From positions 594,561-658,560 of the forward strand of contig NMRA01000061.1 in the NCBI GenBank assembly GCA_002633005.1: 64,000 nt of DNA. The letters are read 5' to 3'. Position 1 is the stretch's first letter, and every line of letters starts with the position of its first letter. Position numbers and translations under genes: made by a program. Shown here piece by piece: positions 35,556 to 48,779 of this stretch. Source of the stretch: Phoronis australis. Lineage: Eukaryota; Phoronida; Phoronidae. The notes beneath the pieces are model-generated. The model searched no databases, was not told the DNA's origin, and saw only the letters and a list, made by a program, of their open reading frames with translations.

Positions 35556-36400
35556 AGTTGTTTTTGTAATGGAAGTCGGGTTCATTACCGCTTTAACTTT
35601 GAAAGAATTCGGGTATTGTCGCACAGATACACTCAAATTCTGCTTTCTAGAAAACATGACATCCAGTGCAACATAAAAAGCCTGGAATGCGAAAACTAGA
35701 CGAAATTGCATTATTCAAAATCGTTCTCTGCCACCGGACAATTCAACGTGTTCACCAGATATTGCCACTGTTTGCTCGTAAAGATACTGAATTTCTGTTG
35801 ATGTCAAAGCATTTTTCTTTTAGTTCCAAATTTCAAAAAACGATCTGTCAACTGCTCGTCACTTCGTACGTATCCTTATTTGGTATGGCAAGACATAAAC
35901 GAAGCACATTTCCCTTAATATGTGACCTTTGACAAGCAGCAGCCCGATTAAGAGGCAGTAGATGTTTAAAATCGGTTACTAAGATACCGTAGCATTCAAA
36001 TGTATTCTAAAATACACTTGGGATCCTCTTTGGAAAATCTATTGCTGCACTGGCTTGCCTGATACAGTGAACTGTCCTGTCGAACTCAGATTGGGAGTGC
36101 GACCACACAAGATAATCTGCCATTAATATCCTTCTTGTCCGTTAACTGTTTGTCGAATGTTTGAGAGCTCATGCCCGTATTTATCATAAGTGAAAGGAAG
36201 ATTAGAAACTCCGTGGTGGCTACAGAGCTTTTCCTTCGCGCTTATGTCAAAAATCTTGAATTTTGTGATATTTCGTAAAAATTCCCTCACAATGGAAAGT
36301 GAATAACATTGCAGTAGACGTTGTGAGATGGTACTTTCTCCAGGAATTGATCAGAAGGTATTTTTGACGAGATTTCGCGTTCCGTGCCTCGACGTTCAGT

Positions 36401-36424
36401 CTAGGAACCAATATTGGTTCCTAG
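36401..36424. repeat. Perfect 24-bp palindrome
   Basis: The half-site CTAGGAACCAAT is followed at once by its exact complement, with no spacer. No coding or promoter context. Function unknown. Confidence 0.6.
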
Positions 36425-37706
36425 GTTCAGTAGAGCGAGTTTCTTACGAGTTTGGCGAGGTCACACGTAAACTTATGTGAATGAATGTCTTGTGTTTCGT
36501 GTGTAAGCTGGAGACGTTACTAGCTCAGACAAGTAAAATGAGGCTGCTACTACTGGAGGGGCTAGATGTCCCGAGATGGCGGTAAACATATACGCACGAC
36601 CCTTAAAAACGTCACAGGCCTCCTAACCTGTCGAGTACTGAGATGGAGGCGAGCCCACTGAACTTGCGTTATGGAAAGTGTCCCAGATAAAGTGCGCCCA
36701 TGCATTGTGAAGTGAACATTCTGTAACGATATTTTTTTGTCTTCTGTCTACTATTGTATCAGATGATGATATTTGATTAATGCCGAAACGTCGTTTTCTT
36801 ACTGCACTCAGGCGTCGTTTTTGTTTTCTACTTCATACCCTCTTTCGCCGAATGTGATCTTGGTGAGTTCTCCCTTGCAATTGTATTATAGTGACTGAGA
36901 AATATCTGAACCAAGTAGGTTTCTGGTACGCTTCCTTCTTCGAAACCGACGATACTCTAATACTCTAATTGGAAGTTTGAGATTGGTTATTAATTATTAT
37001 CATTGACTCGAATTAATAAGCCATTCGCTCCTCCGCCGCGTCCGACAGCAATATGACGTGGTAGTGTCATTGCATGATGCCGTAGAAAAGAATAAATTTT
37101 GATGCAACCAACAAAAATTATTATTTTTAGATTCTAATAATCACCTTCAAATCTATATAATTCTCGTAAACTCGAGTATATTGTCGAAATGTGAGGAGTG
37201 TTTTATTGGAGATCAGGGATGAGGTCCGTAGACGCAAGAATCTCGTCAAAACGGAAACTAGTGCGATCGCTTGTTTCGCTTGTAATACATGGCGATATCT
37301 CGCTAAGACTTGCGGAGTGTTGCGTTTCCGAGAGGCCGCAACAGCGCAGTGCAAGCCGCGGTAGCCACTTTTAATCCCTAATACCCGGGGCTGGGCTCAT
37401 TTAGTGGAGTTTCTTGCGAGGCGTATGTAATCACAACCCGTTTCGCAAGTAAAATTCGATGTGCATCATTTTTGAGACAAGTGACGCATGCATTCTAGCA
37501 ACAAATGTAGAATTGGTATTTGCTTTACAAACTATTGTTCTTTATGAAATGAGATAAAACTTTTGCATGATACATATATATTTTAACAACCAAAGCGGTG
37601 GGGTAATGTTAGTAGTGAGTCTGTGTTCAGATTGGCGCCCATCCGTGCACCGTGTGATTTTTGTAGACAATTGAGGTAGAGCACGTGTCTGAGTTTGTGA
37701 CGGGTA

Positions 37707-40169
37707 CTACTGGTATGACGTTTCACCGTTTTTAGTTGTCAGTAAGCTCAGAACAATTTTCTCGAGTTCGAATACGTGATTATCGTGAGCATCCTCGCCA
37801 AGACTTCGCAAACCATTTGCCAGTCCGAACAGGTATTCCGTATTGCGTCCACTGGGACCGACTGAGGTAGCGACTGTCTGCGCTATGTCGTCCAGTTTCG
37901 CAGGTCCCAGGTAACCATGGTTGTCGGTTGTGCCAGTATAGAGAAGCAAGTCGAGTGGCGCCATGTTTTCATTTTTTGGGTAAAATGTAGCTGGGTACGT
38001 AGAGTAGCCATGTTTTTCCCGGAAGTCCAAGTGTTCCTTCACCTTTTCGACATCCGCTTGGTGAATTTCGTAGGCAACACCCCACACTTTCTCCTGAAAG
38101 TAGGACAACAGGAATACATATAAACAAGCGGATGATTGACAGGTAATGCGGTTGCCTCTCACATTCACAGTGTTTCTATTGTGCGAAATTTTATCAGCGT
38201 CACAGTTCCGGTTTGAAAGTAGTTCTAGAAAATCGGCTGAAAACGTTCAAAGTACAATTCAGAGTATATGCCACGTTGACTATAAACGTCTCTTCAAAAA
38301 GATAACTTCCCCATATAATGACAAGGGCGTAAACAGAAACAAAAATGAATGCTAGTTTTTGGGAGTTTTTCAATTTTTTCAACAGATCTCTGTTAATTTT
38401 TTCTTTTCTAAAAGTATAGAATAACTCGTCCACAACTTTTACTCAAAATACAAAAACTCTGAGTGCACAAAATGGCACAACATACTTAAACTGTCAAAAC
38501 TTTTGTCAAAATCAAATTTGTGACATGGTTTGTGCGTCGTATAAAAACTGACTAGCAAGACTCCTGAATGGCTGATACCATGACCTCAGACGATGTACTG
38601 ACCTCGGGATCTTCGGAAGGCAAAAGGATGACTACTCTTCCGGGCTGCAATAAAGCAGAGAGTTGTGCTTCTCAAACAACTTTCAAATGAAATTTCCAGG
38701 AATATTGGACGTAAGAGTAAATAACATGAATATTTTAGATAACTAGGTACCATTTTAATTTGTAAAAAAGTGATTTGTCGAAATCCAACATTAGGCGTAG
38801 CAAAACCACTCCGTTTCCCCATGTCCTGCGAGGTTTCCTTTGATCTCACGCACATGTACCGAGTTTCCTGGGGTGGGTGACCCCAGTGCTAGTGAGGGGT
38901 TAGCATGCTGAGGGTGTTTGAGTTTGTTGACTCGGATTCGCACACAGATATACCTGACTGAACTGAAATGTAGTTTCTTTTGCTTTTCCGTGTTTATATG
39001 TTTGTGCAAGTTTGTCTAAGTTACGGAAAACATTCAAATTTCATTTTTTGAATCACAAAAATTGGCTCAATATTTTTACGGTTGCAAAACAGATGGTCTG
39101 ATAAGGGCCATTGCTAACATAATTGATATAGCTTGAGCGCATCATTAGTAGATAATCTTGCGTAACCGAACTGCCGAGACAACCGTTTCCTACATATCTG
39201 AGATTCAACATTTTGCCTCGCTTTGCTTCGAAGCTATTTTTGGTTGTATTTCACTCAGCGAAATTTTACAATCCCAGCAACAGTCTCAAAAATGTTCCCC
39301 TCACTACCTGTGCCTGATCGAAGAACTGACGAATGACTTGCAGAATTCGGGCAATGAAGACGGTGATTTTGTAATGTCACGATAACACTCGGTAAGGTCA
39401 GGACGAACAGCTCCGCTATATATCAAATATGTACGTCGATAAGAGACAAGGTTACATTTTGATTATGTCACTCTGGCACTAATTTTATACCTGGCTGAGA
39501 CAGTGGCCAGGGTCCCCTCCCCCTATCCGGTCCCGACCAAAAAAACGCTTACACCAGCGACGTGAACATTAAAATTTCCTCCGAAAATTGTGATTGGTCC
39601 CTGCCAGTGATATATTTCAGTATCGGTGCAAATGTTAGAATGAGTGCGCATTCTTCTCATTCTGGTCAATGAACGTTACCTAATGGCCCCAACCCAAACG
39701 CCCTGTCAGGAAAGCGTTCTAGAGCAATACATGATTTCAATAGTTCGATTTGTACAGGCAGCCTAGACACGTAACCCGTTTGTATAAATAATATAAGTAT
39801 TTACAGAGTGAGCCCGACTAAAGCCGTGTGCCAGTTTCTCCTAACTAGAGCCTGTGTCATAAGAGGTCAGCAGTAGCGGATCTACGTTTTCAGTAAGGGG
39901 CGATTTTGCACTACTCACAAGGTACTTAGGTTCAAGTCACCATGGTCCTTTCGCCGGTCACTGGGTGCCTGACGTTTGTCATGTTATGTAGAATCGCCTA
40001 TATATGTCTGTGACTGAGGTCTCGCGACACTTACCTTACCAGGGACCCCGCGATGATCCACGCTTCCTTGCCAAAAACGTCGATGGAACCCCTTTACATA
40101 TCCCTCAACTTTTCGCTTGTAAGGAAAATCCACCTTCCATATAAGTGACCCGTATCCAAAGATCCACAT
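37707..40169 (-). CDS. CHAC2: ChaC2-type glutathione-specific gamma-glutamylcyclotransferase (three exons)
   Basis: The enzyme cleaves cytosolic glutathione to 5-oxoproline and Cys-Gly. Exon 1 (40169-40035, 45 codons) starts [17 protein letters not shown], containing the family's GYGSLI substrate-binding motif, and ends GVPGK at a GTAAGT donor. Exon 2 (38644-38603, 14 codons) reads [14 protein letters not shown] between AG and GT. Exon 3 (38093-37707) opens [10 protein letters not shown] and includes [14 protein letters not shown] and [11 protein letters not shown]. All junctions are phase 0. The product is 187 residues; human CHAC2 is 184. The glutamate in FREKHGY corresponds to the catalytic residue of the family. 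The start at MW was chosen over an upstream in-frame GTG because the family begins there. The frame is fully intact. A 76-bp tandem duplication lies just upstream of the start codon. Confidence 0.96.
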
Positions 40170-40188
40170 AGTCACAACCGATGATGTC

Positions 40189-40338
40189 GATACAGCGACC
40201 CTGATAACTTACATCGGTTCTCATAACAATGCACTTGGTTCCAATATCCGTAGCTGGCTAATCCGATACAGAGGTCCTGATAACTTATATCGGTTCTCAT
40301 AGCAATGCACTTGGTTCCAATCCGTAGCTGGCTAATCC
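40189..40338. repeat. 76-bp tandem duplication upstream of CHAC2
   Basis: Two units begin GATACAG at 40189 and 40265 and share CCTGATAACTT, ATCGGTTCTCAT and CACTTGGTTCCAAT, with a few differences. The array starts about 20 bp upstream of the CHAC2 ATG, so it lies in the 5' UTR or core promoter. Confidence 0.75.
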
Positions 40339-42669
40339 GCCCATTGCTATTCTGAAGCGAGAAAAGAAAAGACAGCTTGCTTGTCTTTGCTCGCCAGTGA
40401 ATCACGTTTCACGTGGTCCTAAGTCAACGTATCGATTTTCCCGAAGCAAGCGCTGCCCGCAGTTTGACGTCAGAGCGTTGTTGAACGCACAAATTGAATG
40501 GTCAGACATTGTACATTTGAATAAATGAATAAATTTCATATATAAGTTTAATGAAGTGCAGAAAAAATTCGATATGTGTACTTCAATTTATAGCACTTTC
40601 ACTATATGTTTATGCGTGATCTAGTAACGTTAGCAATGTTAGGTTTGATGGCAAAGTCATGCTAGAAGCAGGCAGCGATGCTAAGGTAACTTAGGGGATC
40701 CCAAGTTCAAATATGCACCGTTGCCACGGTGAACATGCAGTTTGCCAATCGAAATCAGAATTTTTAAGTTTGATGGACAAAACATGTCAGAAGAAGAAAG
40801 CTATGTTCAAAGCACTTTCAGTGATACGACTAACTAAAAAAATTTAAGGAGTTGTCAAGCTTAAAATGTGTACCATTGTCAAGGTAACCGGGTATTTTGG
40901 AATTTGAACCATACACCTAGCTGCGAAAGCCAATTATTGACGATGTATATTTTGAAGAAGTTAAAACTAAATATATATATATAAAAAGTAGAACAATTGT
41001 GATAATCTAAAATGGTAGCTAAGACAACTCATGCACATAAACACGGGCATAGTCTTTTTAACAACATAAAACCGGAGTACAGCTAATGCAATAGATATGC
41101 GTAAATGCCAAAACCAGTAGTTCAATTTGGAAAAACCCAATGGTTCCTATGGCAACTAAACCAACGAAACCTGTAAAATGCTTCTTTAAAACTGCATGAA
41201 ACACACACTATTACATGAAGCAAATACTCGTGGCTTTATCAAAGGTGTGTCAAAATTACCACCAGTACCAGCAGCGTAATTTCGAAAATCCAATAAAAAG
41301 TTGCCATGTCTGCGGATATGCCGTCATCACCAGCGTTCAATGTAAGCGGGTCTGTGACATCACTGCAGAGCGTTCACGATGTTTTGTGAACAGACGCATC
41401 GTTTTCATCATGAACAAGTTGTTTTTAATATAGTATGAAAATAAGTTCGCCACTTGTTCATGTGTGTTATAATCCTACCATAATATTCTGGTTTGTCTTA
41501 TTGGACGTGCAATTTAGGCAGCAATAATATCAGTCAGTCATGTTTACAAAAGACCTGTTCAACAGAAACGTAGTCAAACATTTAATAAATAGCCAAATAG
41601 TACAAAACTTCATTTTGTTGCCAGTCAGTCATGATTTCCATGTTTTTAAATATAAGTGGAAATAGCTCTGTTGCACAAGTTCAAGATGGCTAGAATTTTT
41701 TGAGAAAAAAATAACACTTTGGTATGAACAGGCTTTTTTCCATTTTCCCAAATTATTTTTGCCTATTGCTGTTTCCAAACCACATTGTATTCTATTGTTC
41801 TCAAACATTTGCTATCTAATTTGCACTTTATTTACGAATTTTGAAATTATAAATTAATAGTATGTATAATGATATTGAATTTTTCGGGATTTGGTAAATA
41901 CGCTTGCCTGGAGCATAATTTCACTTTCAGGTCAGTAAAGAGATGGTCGCACGTGCCTTTAGGGCAAGCGCAGACGAAGAGCAATGTGCTACGAAAGTAA
42001 ATTAGCTCAGCTCATACCTCATGTCTGCGGAGGATTTCAGTTTGTCGCGAGGTCGTAATGCGCAATGTCTCACCTGGTGGTTTTCTTTTACCTGCCGTGA
42101 CTGACCTCACAACGTGCGAGTGGCGTGAGTTAAGTGCTCAACCCGCACGATTAAGTTGGGTATCAAAAGAAAACTAATTATTGCATCACCTGACAAAAGC
42201 AGATCTGTCGATGACATTTGAGTTGCGCTCACTGGAATATTGCGTGGACTATGTAAAACATCATGGCCCAGAAGAATATAGGAATGTTGTTAGAACTGCA
42301 TTCTACGTAGTTGTGTATTGACGATGCAAGGTGAAATATTCAAATACATTGCTTTCCAACACCCTCCACATTTGAATTCAGTGAAAAAGTGACCGTGACT
42401 TCCAAAACACAGACCCGTAGCCCGCGTAGCTGTGCACTCCGAACACTGGCAAAACAAACCAATTTAGTATTACTGCTGTGTTCAGTGGGCTGAAACTCCG
42501 ACGGAGGACAGTTGGATAACCTTGACAATATCCTTGGATACGTGAGGATAATTTCGATTTTCCACATGGCCTGTGAAAATATGCTTGACATTCCAAAACA
42601 AGGCCAATGAGGACAATGCGCTTTCTTGCCTCTGAGACAAAGGATAGTTTTGTCGCAGCCTGGACGTGC
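40339..42669. other. No gene seen
   Basis: Upstream of CHAC2, AT-rich, with a short ATATATAT run near 40970. Short frames without domains. Confidence 0.5.
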
Positions 42670-42783
42670 GTCAGTAACGCTAGGGACTCTGCTAGGGCCT
42701 AGCTAAAATCCAGCTAAAGTCACGTTTCTCACGTAATCCTGTGAAGTCTTGCATTTTAGCGAGGTCCTAATGTTGCTCAACTG
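42670..42783. mobile_element. GTTCAGTAAC-type MITE, diverged copy
   Basis: Recognised by CAGTAACGCTAGGG at the left, GTGAAGTCTTGCATTTTAGC inside, and GAGGTCCTAATG towards the right end. Diverged relative of 23981-24099. Confidence 0.6.
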
Positions 42784-45234
42784 TACCAGGACTTCGTGCA
42801 ACCGGTTGACAGCAAGGCAATCCCTTTAGTGATCGGCTTGGTTCTATTAATCGAAGGTTTAACGCAAAGGCAGTCGAAAATAATCAGCAGGCCGAAATAG
42901 TGCAATGAAGAATGACCATGGACAATACTCCAAAGACTACAAACGCGAACTGTCTTCTACGTTCAAAAGTTAAATCTCCTTTAAAAAGTGGTCATAAGCC
43001 TGTCTCCCATTACAGAAAAAAAATAATATCTTTATTCAGACTAGGTACCGCTACGAAATTGATCTCTTATTGTCAAGTTGAAGGTGGCTTCAAAGGAACC
43101 GACAATTTGCTACTGCTTGAGATCATGCTCTTCGAGTCGAGTTGGTACGTCTAGTCCTGGCGTGTCATTAGATGCGTTCAGTATGATCTTCAGTGGTTAA
43201 TAACGATCTGCCAGTTCCTGGTCAGAAATCACTTGTCACATGTGTAAGGAGCAAGTTCACTGAGGCCAATTTTACAGCGGTAAGTGACCTAAATCAAAAC
43301 TTATCTTTCTGGACAGAAAGCGTGGCTTTTGAAAATAACCATTGACTAGAATGTTTTCGTCACAATAAAATTCCAGCAACGATGGGTTTTATTGTCTGGC
43401 TCTTATGTACAACGCGTGCAACAAAACCGTGCTGCACACCAATTTTGCCTCGAAACTCATTTGTGTCGAAGAAAACTTACATGGAATTACTTAAACCTCG
43501 AATCGTTGGTAAAATTAAGGGAGCAAGCTAAGACTTCCCTTCACAATGAATCACCGTAGTTTATCTGTGATTCTCACTTCAGTAGGCCTACATGCGTTCA
43601 TTTTTGGAAGCGCCTTCAGTTAAATAAAGAAAAATTTGCTTAATGCTTTTTGGAACGTGCAAAAGGAGTACAGAAAATATTTTCAGTAACCTTTGTCAAA
43701 ATGAAAAATTGCCAAATAAATCCATAAAAATAGTAAGAAGTGGAGAGAAACCACATCTGTAAAATTTGTAAGACAGAAAATGTCCATCAAGTAAATCTTA
43801 GATATAAGTTATATCTTTTTGTATATACTATGATTGTTGTCTCACTTACATGTGGCTAGTCAAAGTATGTATGGTGGTCTGAGGACAAGACTATATTAAA
43901 TTGGCTGTACTGAAAATCTTCATTTTTCTCAATGTCCAACTTTGGGCAAAGTCAACCAAACACGTCACATCAAAATCAATTTGTCTCTCTGAACACGGCG
44001 TAAAAGGGGCCGCCAAATTGTAAAACATTATGACCTGACTCAACGCGTGACGATAGGAGATCTACCGTAGTTACAGTCCCGTTTGAGTAACTCACTGCAC
44101 TTTGCCGGAGTGCATAAGTGAGTTGCTACTCTGAATGGTAATTTGCCTGTCACTGAGAAGCTTTTGAGCCCGCGTTTGTGTCACGAATTGCTTCGAGTTT
44201 GAGGCGGGATTTTGAACGTCATTCGTGTCACGTCGTTTGAGACTTCAGCAAGTTTTCCGGTTCAGTGCTCCGACCAATGAGATAAATATTAGAGTTGACA
44301 TCACGTGGTTTTCGTTGTGCGAAGCAATGAGATAAATATAAATGTGTGAATGGCTAGATTCTCATGTGGCTATTAAAAGTATCGAGGTATTTTTAAACTA
44401 TTATAAAGTATATGCGCTGCAATTCGTAAACTGGCAAGAGATCCCAGGGCAGCTATTCACGGTCAAATAATTGGGAAATTATTTTTTTCTCGGCCTTATA
44501 ATGACCGTTTAAGCAACACAAGGGTCACGTATTTACGTTGCTTTATGTTACCAACATTTTAAAACCTCGTTAGTATTCAAAATTTTACATTTTATTCTGA
44601 AAATTGCCCAGCTTCCATAAGGCCACCGTGCTTTTGTTTACAAATCCTCCATCATCAATATGGCGGACCGCGTGTCACGCGCTGTCTGCCGGGTTTGCGA
44701 GTATAGTCGTGTCATCTCTATGTACATAGCTCATTGGCTCCGACTTTGCCTGTGTTACTCTTGATGTTGCGAGTGCCACGTGCGCATTGTAACATATAGA
44801 ACATAAAACTATTAAACCAGTAAAACTCGACGTGTCTGTTTTGAGAACAAGACAAGCATCTTTGAAGACGTGGCAACCACTTCCCAATAGTACAGTTGAA
44901 ACAGCAATTCTTCCCAAAACATTTTAGGTCAGGCCCGTAGGAAGGTAAAAATTATTGGGGGGCACCGACCCTGGTCGATACGTAACTTCTAATTTCGAAA
45001 CCACTGCGTTGCACTGGGGTGTATATATCAACGCTGTAAAATGAACTACTGCAACCACTAGGTACGTTTTGAATTATATGAAAAAATATGTCTACTAATA
45101 ATAAGGTGTGTAACAGATGCTGTACTTTTAGAGTTAATTTTTTGTTAAGATTGACTGGAAATGTTTTGAGCAACATACATGCCGCTCATACGATTACTCT
45201 TGCTGAACAGTAAGAATGAAGGTGTGAAATAATT
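42784..45234. other. No gene seen
   Basis: Short frames only. An ATGGCGG at 44660 opens a 34-codon frame that ends without a recognised domain. Confidence 0.5.
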
Positions 45235-45468
45235 ATGTTTTTATTTACTCTTCAACATAAATCAGTGGACATTGCCCTGCTGCACACAGGAACTCGGGCT
45301 GCAGCTAAGTCTAACGTGGTAAAAACCCCGAGTTGTGCCTTTCGCATTTAAATGTTTTTATTTACTCTTCAACATAAATCAGTGGACGTTGCCCTGCTGC
45401 ACACAGGAACTCGGGCTGCAGCTAGGTCTAACGTGGTAAAAACCCCGAGTTGTGCCTTTCGCATTTCA
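45235..45468. repeat. 117-bp tandem duplication
   Basis: Two nearly identical units start ATGTTTTTATTTACTCTTC at 45235 and 45352 and differ at only a few bases, so the duplication is recent. 117 is a multiple of three. Confidence 0.85.
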
Positions 45469-45952
45469 CTTCCTCGTACAAAATCGTTTGCCACATCCAC
45501 CAAATTTAGCTTATCGCACGTCTTTGTGAACATGGAGCAACATTAAATGGTTCAACCTCCCCTGTCCCATTGTAGAACGTAAATATGACTTAACACGCCT
45601 AAGAGCACTAAATGCTCGTTCGCTGCTGGCATTTGTTGCAGGCATCACTAACAGCAAGTTTGCTAGTTTAATTACATTTTCGATCTAGTGTTTTTGACCG
45701 GCTGATAATTTCTGGAAATGATCCACAACACGAGACAATGTTACCTCTTGACTACCATCCTGTGCATAATTGGCCCCAAACGTAGCCAGGTGACAGCGCA
45801 GTGTTGATTCAAAATCATCTTCATAAAAACTGATAACATCTTGGTATTCATTTTCAAAGTTTTCCCCTTTTGCCGCCTTGAGTATCAGCTCCTCACACTG
45901 CATATAAATTTTGTTATCTTCTTGATCAAGCCTGTCCCGTATTGATGCAATG

Positions 45953-46064
45953 ATATTGTCAAGAGCTTCAAAATAAATTCTTCTATAATAATCTTCTGGA
46001 CTCGAAGTATATTGTCAAGAGCTTCAAAATAAATTCTTCTATAATAATCTTCTGGACTTGAAGA
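45953..46064. repeat. 56-bp tandem duplication inside the hAT frame
   Basis: ATTGTCAAGAGCTTCAAAAT begins at 45955 and again at 46011. The unit length (56) is not a multiple of three and shifts the transposase frame. Confidence 0.9.
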
Positions 46065-46654
46065 AAACTCCGGAGGTGCATTTCCTGTTTCGTATCTAGC
46101 GGGTTTTCTATTGCGTCTAGGGAGACCAGGATCTTTGACGTGATGATCCTTTGCACAAGCTAGGACTTCATCCCAGAAGTTTTTAAATTCTCTGTCGTTT
46201 CTCATCCGTTCTAATGTAGTAAGGGTCATTTTGGCAATCTTTTGAGCCTCAGCTGCGGACATCTGAACGCTTTCTAAAGTTGTACTCAGATTGTCAGCAT
46301 GCAGCAACAGGCGCTCTGAAAGTACTAAACCGTAAAAGAAACTAAACTGCGTCATGTGAGACTGAATTCCACGTATCCGCGCTTTCAGTTCTGAATCATT
46401 GCAATTTTGGACTCCCCAGGACCAGAGTTCCTGTAAACAATCATAGTTACCTATCACACGATTCAGAGTGTCAGCCTTCACGGTCCATCTCGTTGGACAC
46501 AGTTGCCGAATATTACCCACTTCTCTGTCGTCAAGCAACGCATCTCGTATTTTATTCAACTGTGCGTCACGTTTGGGAGATGTTTTTATCAGTTTGGTAA
46601 TTTCGTACGTGGTGTCTAAAGCATCTGCCATCAGCTTGCATCGTTTGATACTAT

Positions 46655-48199
46655 CTGTATAGAAACAAAAAAATTGAGAAAACGAAACACGAGTCCACTA
46701 AAAAGCTGTAATTCAGGAATGCACTGTGCACAGCTCTGAACACACCACGTTGTTTTAGTAAAAGGTCAACATGCCCAAATTTTTGAGCACCCCCATATTT
46801 TAGGATTGGTATGTGGATAAGGCAAGTGAACCTTGCAAATTATTGACCTGTAGTGATATGACAGGGCTCAACACTAACGGTTGCCGATTGCCCGTGTACA
46901 TGTAGATTTCGGGCAAGTGGAATTTGAAAAGTACTTGCCCGGTGGGCAAGTTAAAAAGCTAGCTGCATAGGCAAGTAGATCCTAAGATTGTCTGCTCGAC
47001 ATTTGCTCCAAAGTAACGAACCCCTATAAAAACCATCGAAAAAGCCCCTGTGGTCGTCAAAGAAAATCCCGTCTTCGAATGAGCACCGAAAGGAAAATAG
47101 AGCGAGTGTGATGCAGCGTGCACAGATGACGCTCGCGGTCAAATCCTTTCGATTCTCTGAACGTGCCCTGTAGTTTCTGAATAAGTTGTCACGTGATACT
47201 AATGATCGTCTGGACTCTGGCAAAACGTCTAAACATGGAAGCATTGGTTTAGTTGCTAAAAAACGAGTTCAGAAAGAATCAAAGCAATAATATGAAACAA
47301 AAAGAGTGCGGGGATGGGTTCCGTCATGAGAAATTAGGTTTTCTCGCCTGCGAGACAGTGAACACGGGATGACGTTTGATTTTTGCCGGCGTTTACCCAT
47401 GCTGGAAGCACCGCGTTCGTCAGCGGATGTAAGTCATATAGATAAGCGCAAAAGCTAAAAAGTGAATGATTGACGACATATTTTCTACACTACACAGCAG
47501 TTTAAAAGGCCTGGTATTTATTCAGGGGGAATTCCAAAAGACATTCTTATGAATTCCCGGCTCCCGGTGGCGATTCCCGAAAGAAGAGGAATACGGTCTT
47601 AGGGATTGCCGCTCTGAAGTCTGAAGGGTGACTTTTTCGCGGTCTATCTATTTTTCAAAAATGTAATTATTTACTGTAAATAAAAGTATATGTGGCATCA
47701 TTATATGTTAAAATTTGGTTTTAATTTAATACAAGGTACCGATGACCAAAACTATGCAAGATTTTTACGGATAGCAAAAATTGAAATTCAGGTTAGCAAC
47801 AACTCAAGTTTAAGGCATGAGGGCGTATAAACTAATGAATACACAGAAGAGTCTAGAGTTCGTCCTAGCTCATTTCGGCGCCTGTGAACATGTGGCAATG
47901 GTTCAGATACCATAGTTACTCTTCTAATTTGGGAGACGATTACACTTTGCCTTGGTAGTCCCCCCCTTGCATTGATCACACTGCCATAACCTCAGAAGAC
48001 AGAAATATAATAGAGTAATAGCCTTATGTGAACGTTATGTCTTCCCCTGAAGTATATTACGCGTTAGAAGTTTAGATAATTCACACACAGAATGAGTCCA
48101 TGTCGGTGTGTGACAGCGTGACTCGTGAGTGGCTGACAATAACAACTGAACTTCTGAAGTCTGAACTTAAGACGTTCGTTCATGCTATGAACATTCCCA
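46655..48199. other. No gene; repeat end with GGGCAAGT motifs
   Basis: At 46862-46985 the words ACAGGGCTCAACACTAACG and repeated GGGCAAGT mark the end of a dispersed repeat. A related inverted end (CATAACATCGAGCCCTG) is near 49840-49858. Otherwise nothing is seen. Confidence 0.4.
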
Positions 48200-48204
48200 C
48201 TAAA

Positions 48205-48570
48205 TAAAATTGGTTCTAACCCCGGTGTTTAAGGTAAACGGCGGGGTATGGAAAATTGAACTCGACCGTATTTATCCACCTTGGCTGAGACGCGCTCGGC
48301 TCTTGCTCAAAGGGATGCCGCCAAGCTGCTCTATTCATCGAGTCACGAGCGAGGATAATTGACTTCGCTCATGCGGATATGATCAGCTGATTACAGGCTA
48401 GCCTAACAACTGTACTTTTTATGGAGAGAATTTTACGTAGTTTTTACTGTAGTATTTGAAAAGAGGAGCGAAAACAAAAACGAATACAACTTTGAATTTT
48501 CCAAATCGGCCCAGGATAAGAGATTTTGCAACACAGAAACACTCACGATTACTTTCATTCGGCGCGCACG
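48205..48570 (+). repeat. Composite repeat, segment A
   Basis: Inverted partner of 54975-55345, sharing AACGGCGGGGTATGGAAAAT, GATATGATCAGCTGATTAC and AATCGGCCCAGGATAAGAG-like words. Good identity with small indels. Confidence 0.75.
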
Positions 48571-48779
48571 AATACAAAAATATAGGACCCAAGTTAGGAT
48601 TGTATAAATGTAGTACTACTCCGTGTGTTGTTTAGGTTTTGGAAAAAATGCATTTTAATACTCAAAATACGTTTTGTATAGCTATTACAAGCTCTAAAAC
48701 GACTTTGTGTAATTTCATTGAGATCGTTCTTTGTCATCCGTCAAACCGGAAACTTCCGACATTTGACTCTGCGAGCGCA

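Larger units (their letters stand above)
34449..37706. other. No gene seen; scattered repeat ends
   Basis: Holds a solo CAGTGGCGGATC-type end at about 35500-35555 (GTAGATCCGCCACTG) with G/C runs, a perfect 24-bp palindrome at 36401-36424, and short frames without domains. Confidence 0.45.
45235..46654 (-). pseudogene. hAT-family transposase remnant (ZMYM1-like), C-terminal part
   Basis: On the minus strand the coding block begins at an AG acceptor (46654). It reads KRCKLMADALD, then CPTRWTVKADTL (typical of the DUF4371/hAT core), ERLLLHADNLSTTL and PEDYYRRIYFEALDNI. After a frame change it continues at 45903-45685 (MQCEELILKAAKG). In a third frame it gives the hAT dimerisation motif LLVMPATNASSERAFSALRR and, frameshifted again, VDVANDFVRGSE. 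The dimerisation region (Dimer_Tnp_hAT) defines the family. Two tandem duplications lie inside: a 56-bp unit at 45953-46064 that breaks the frame, and a 117-bp unit at 45235-45468. The catalytic N-terminal exons are not recognised upstream. The copy is dead. Confidence 0.8.

Noticed and set aside
36755-36790. Resemblance to a Penelope-type hammerhead ribozyme (GATGATG ... CCGAAACGTCG)
   Set aside because: The core reads CAGATGA rather than CTGATGA and the paired stems could not be drawn, so a catalytic ribozyme is not supported.
44660-44765. ATGGCGGACC start with YY1-like context
   Set aside because: The frame ends after 34 codons without a convincing donor or recognised peptide.
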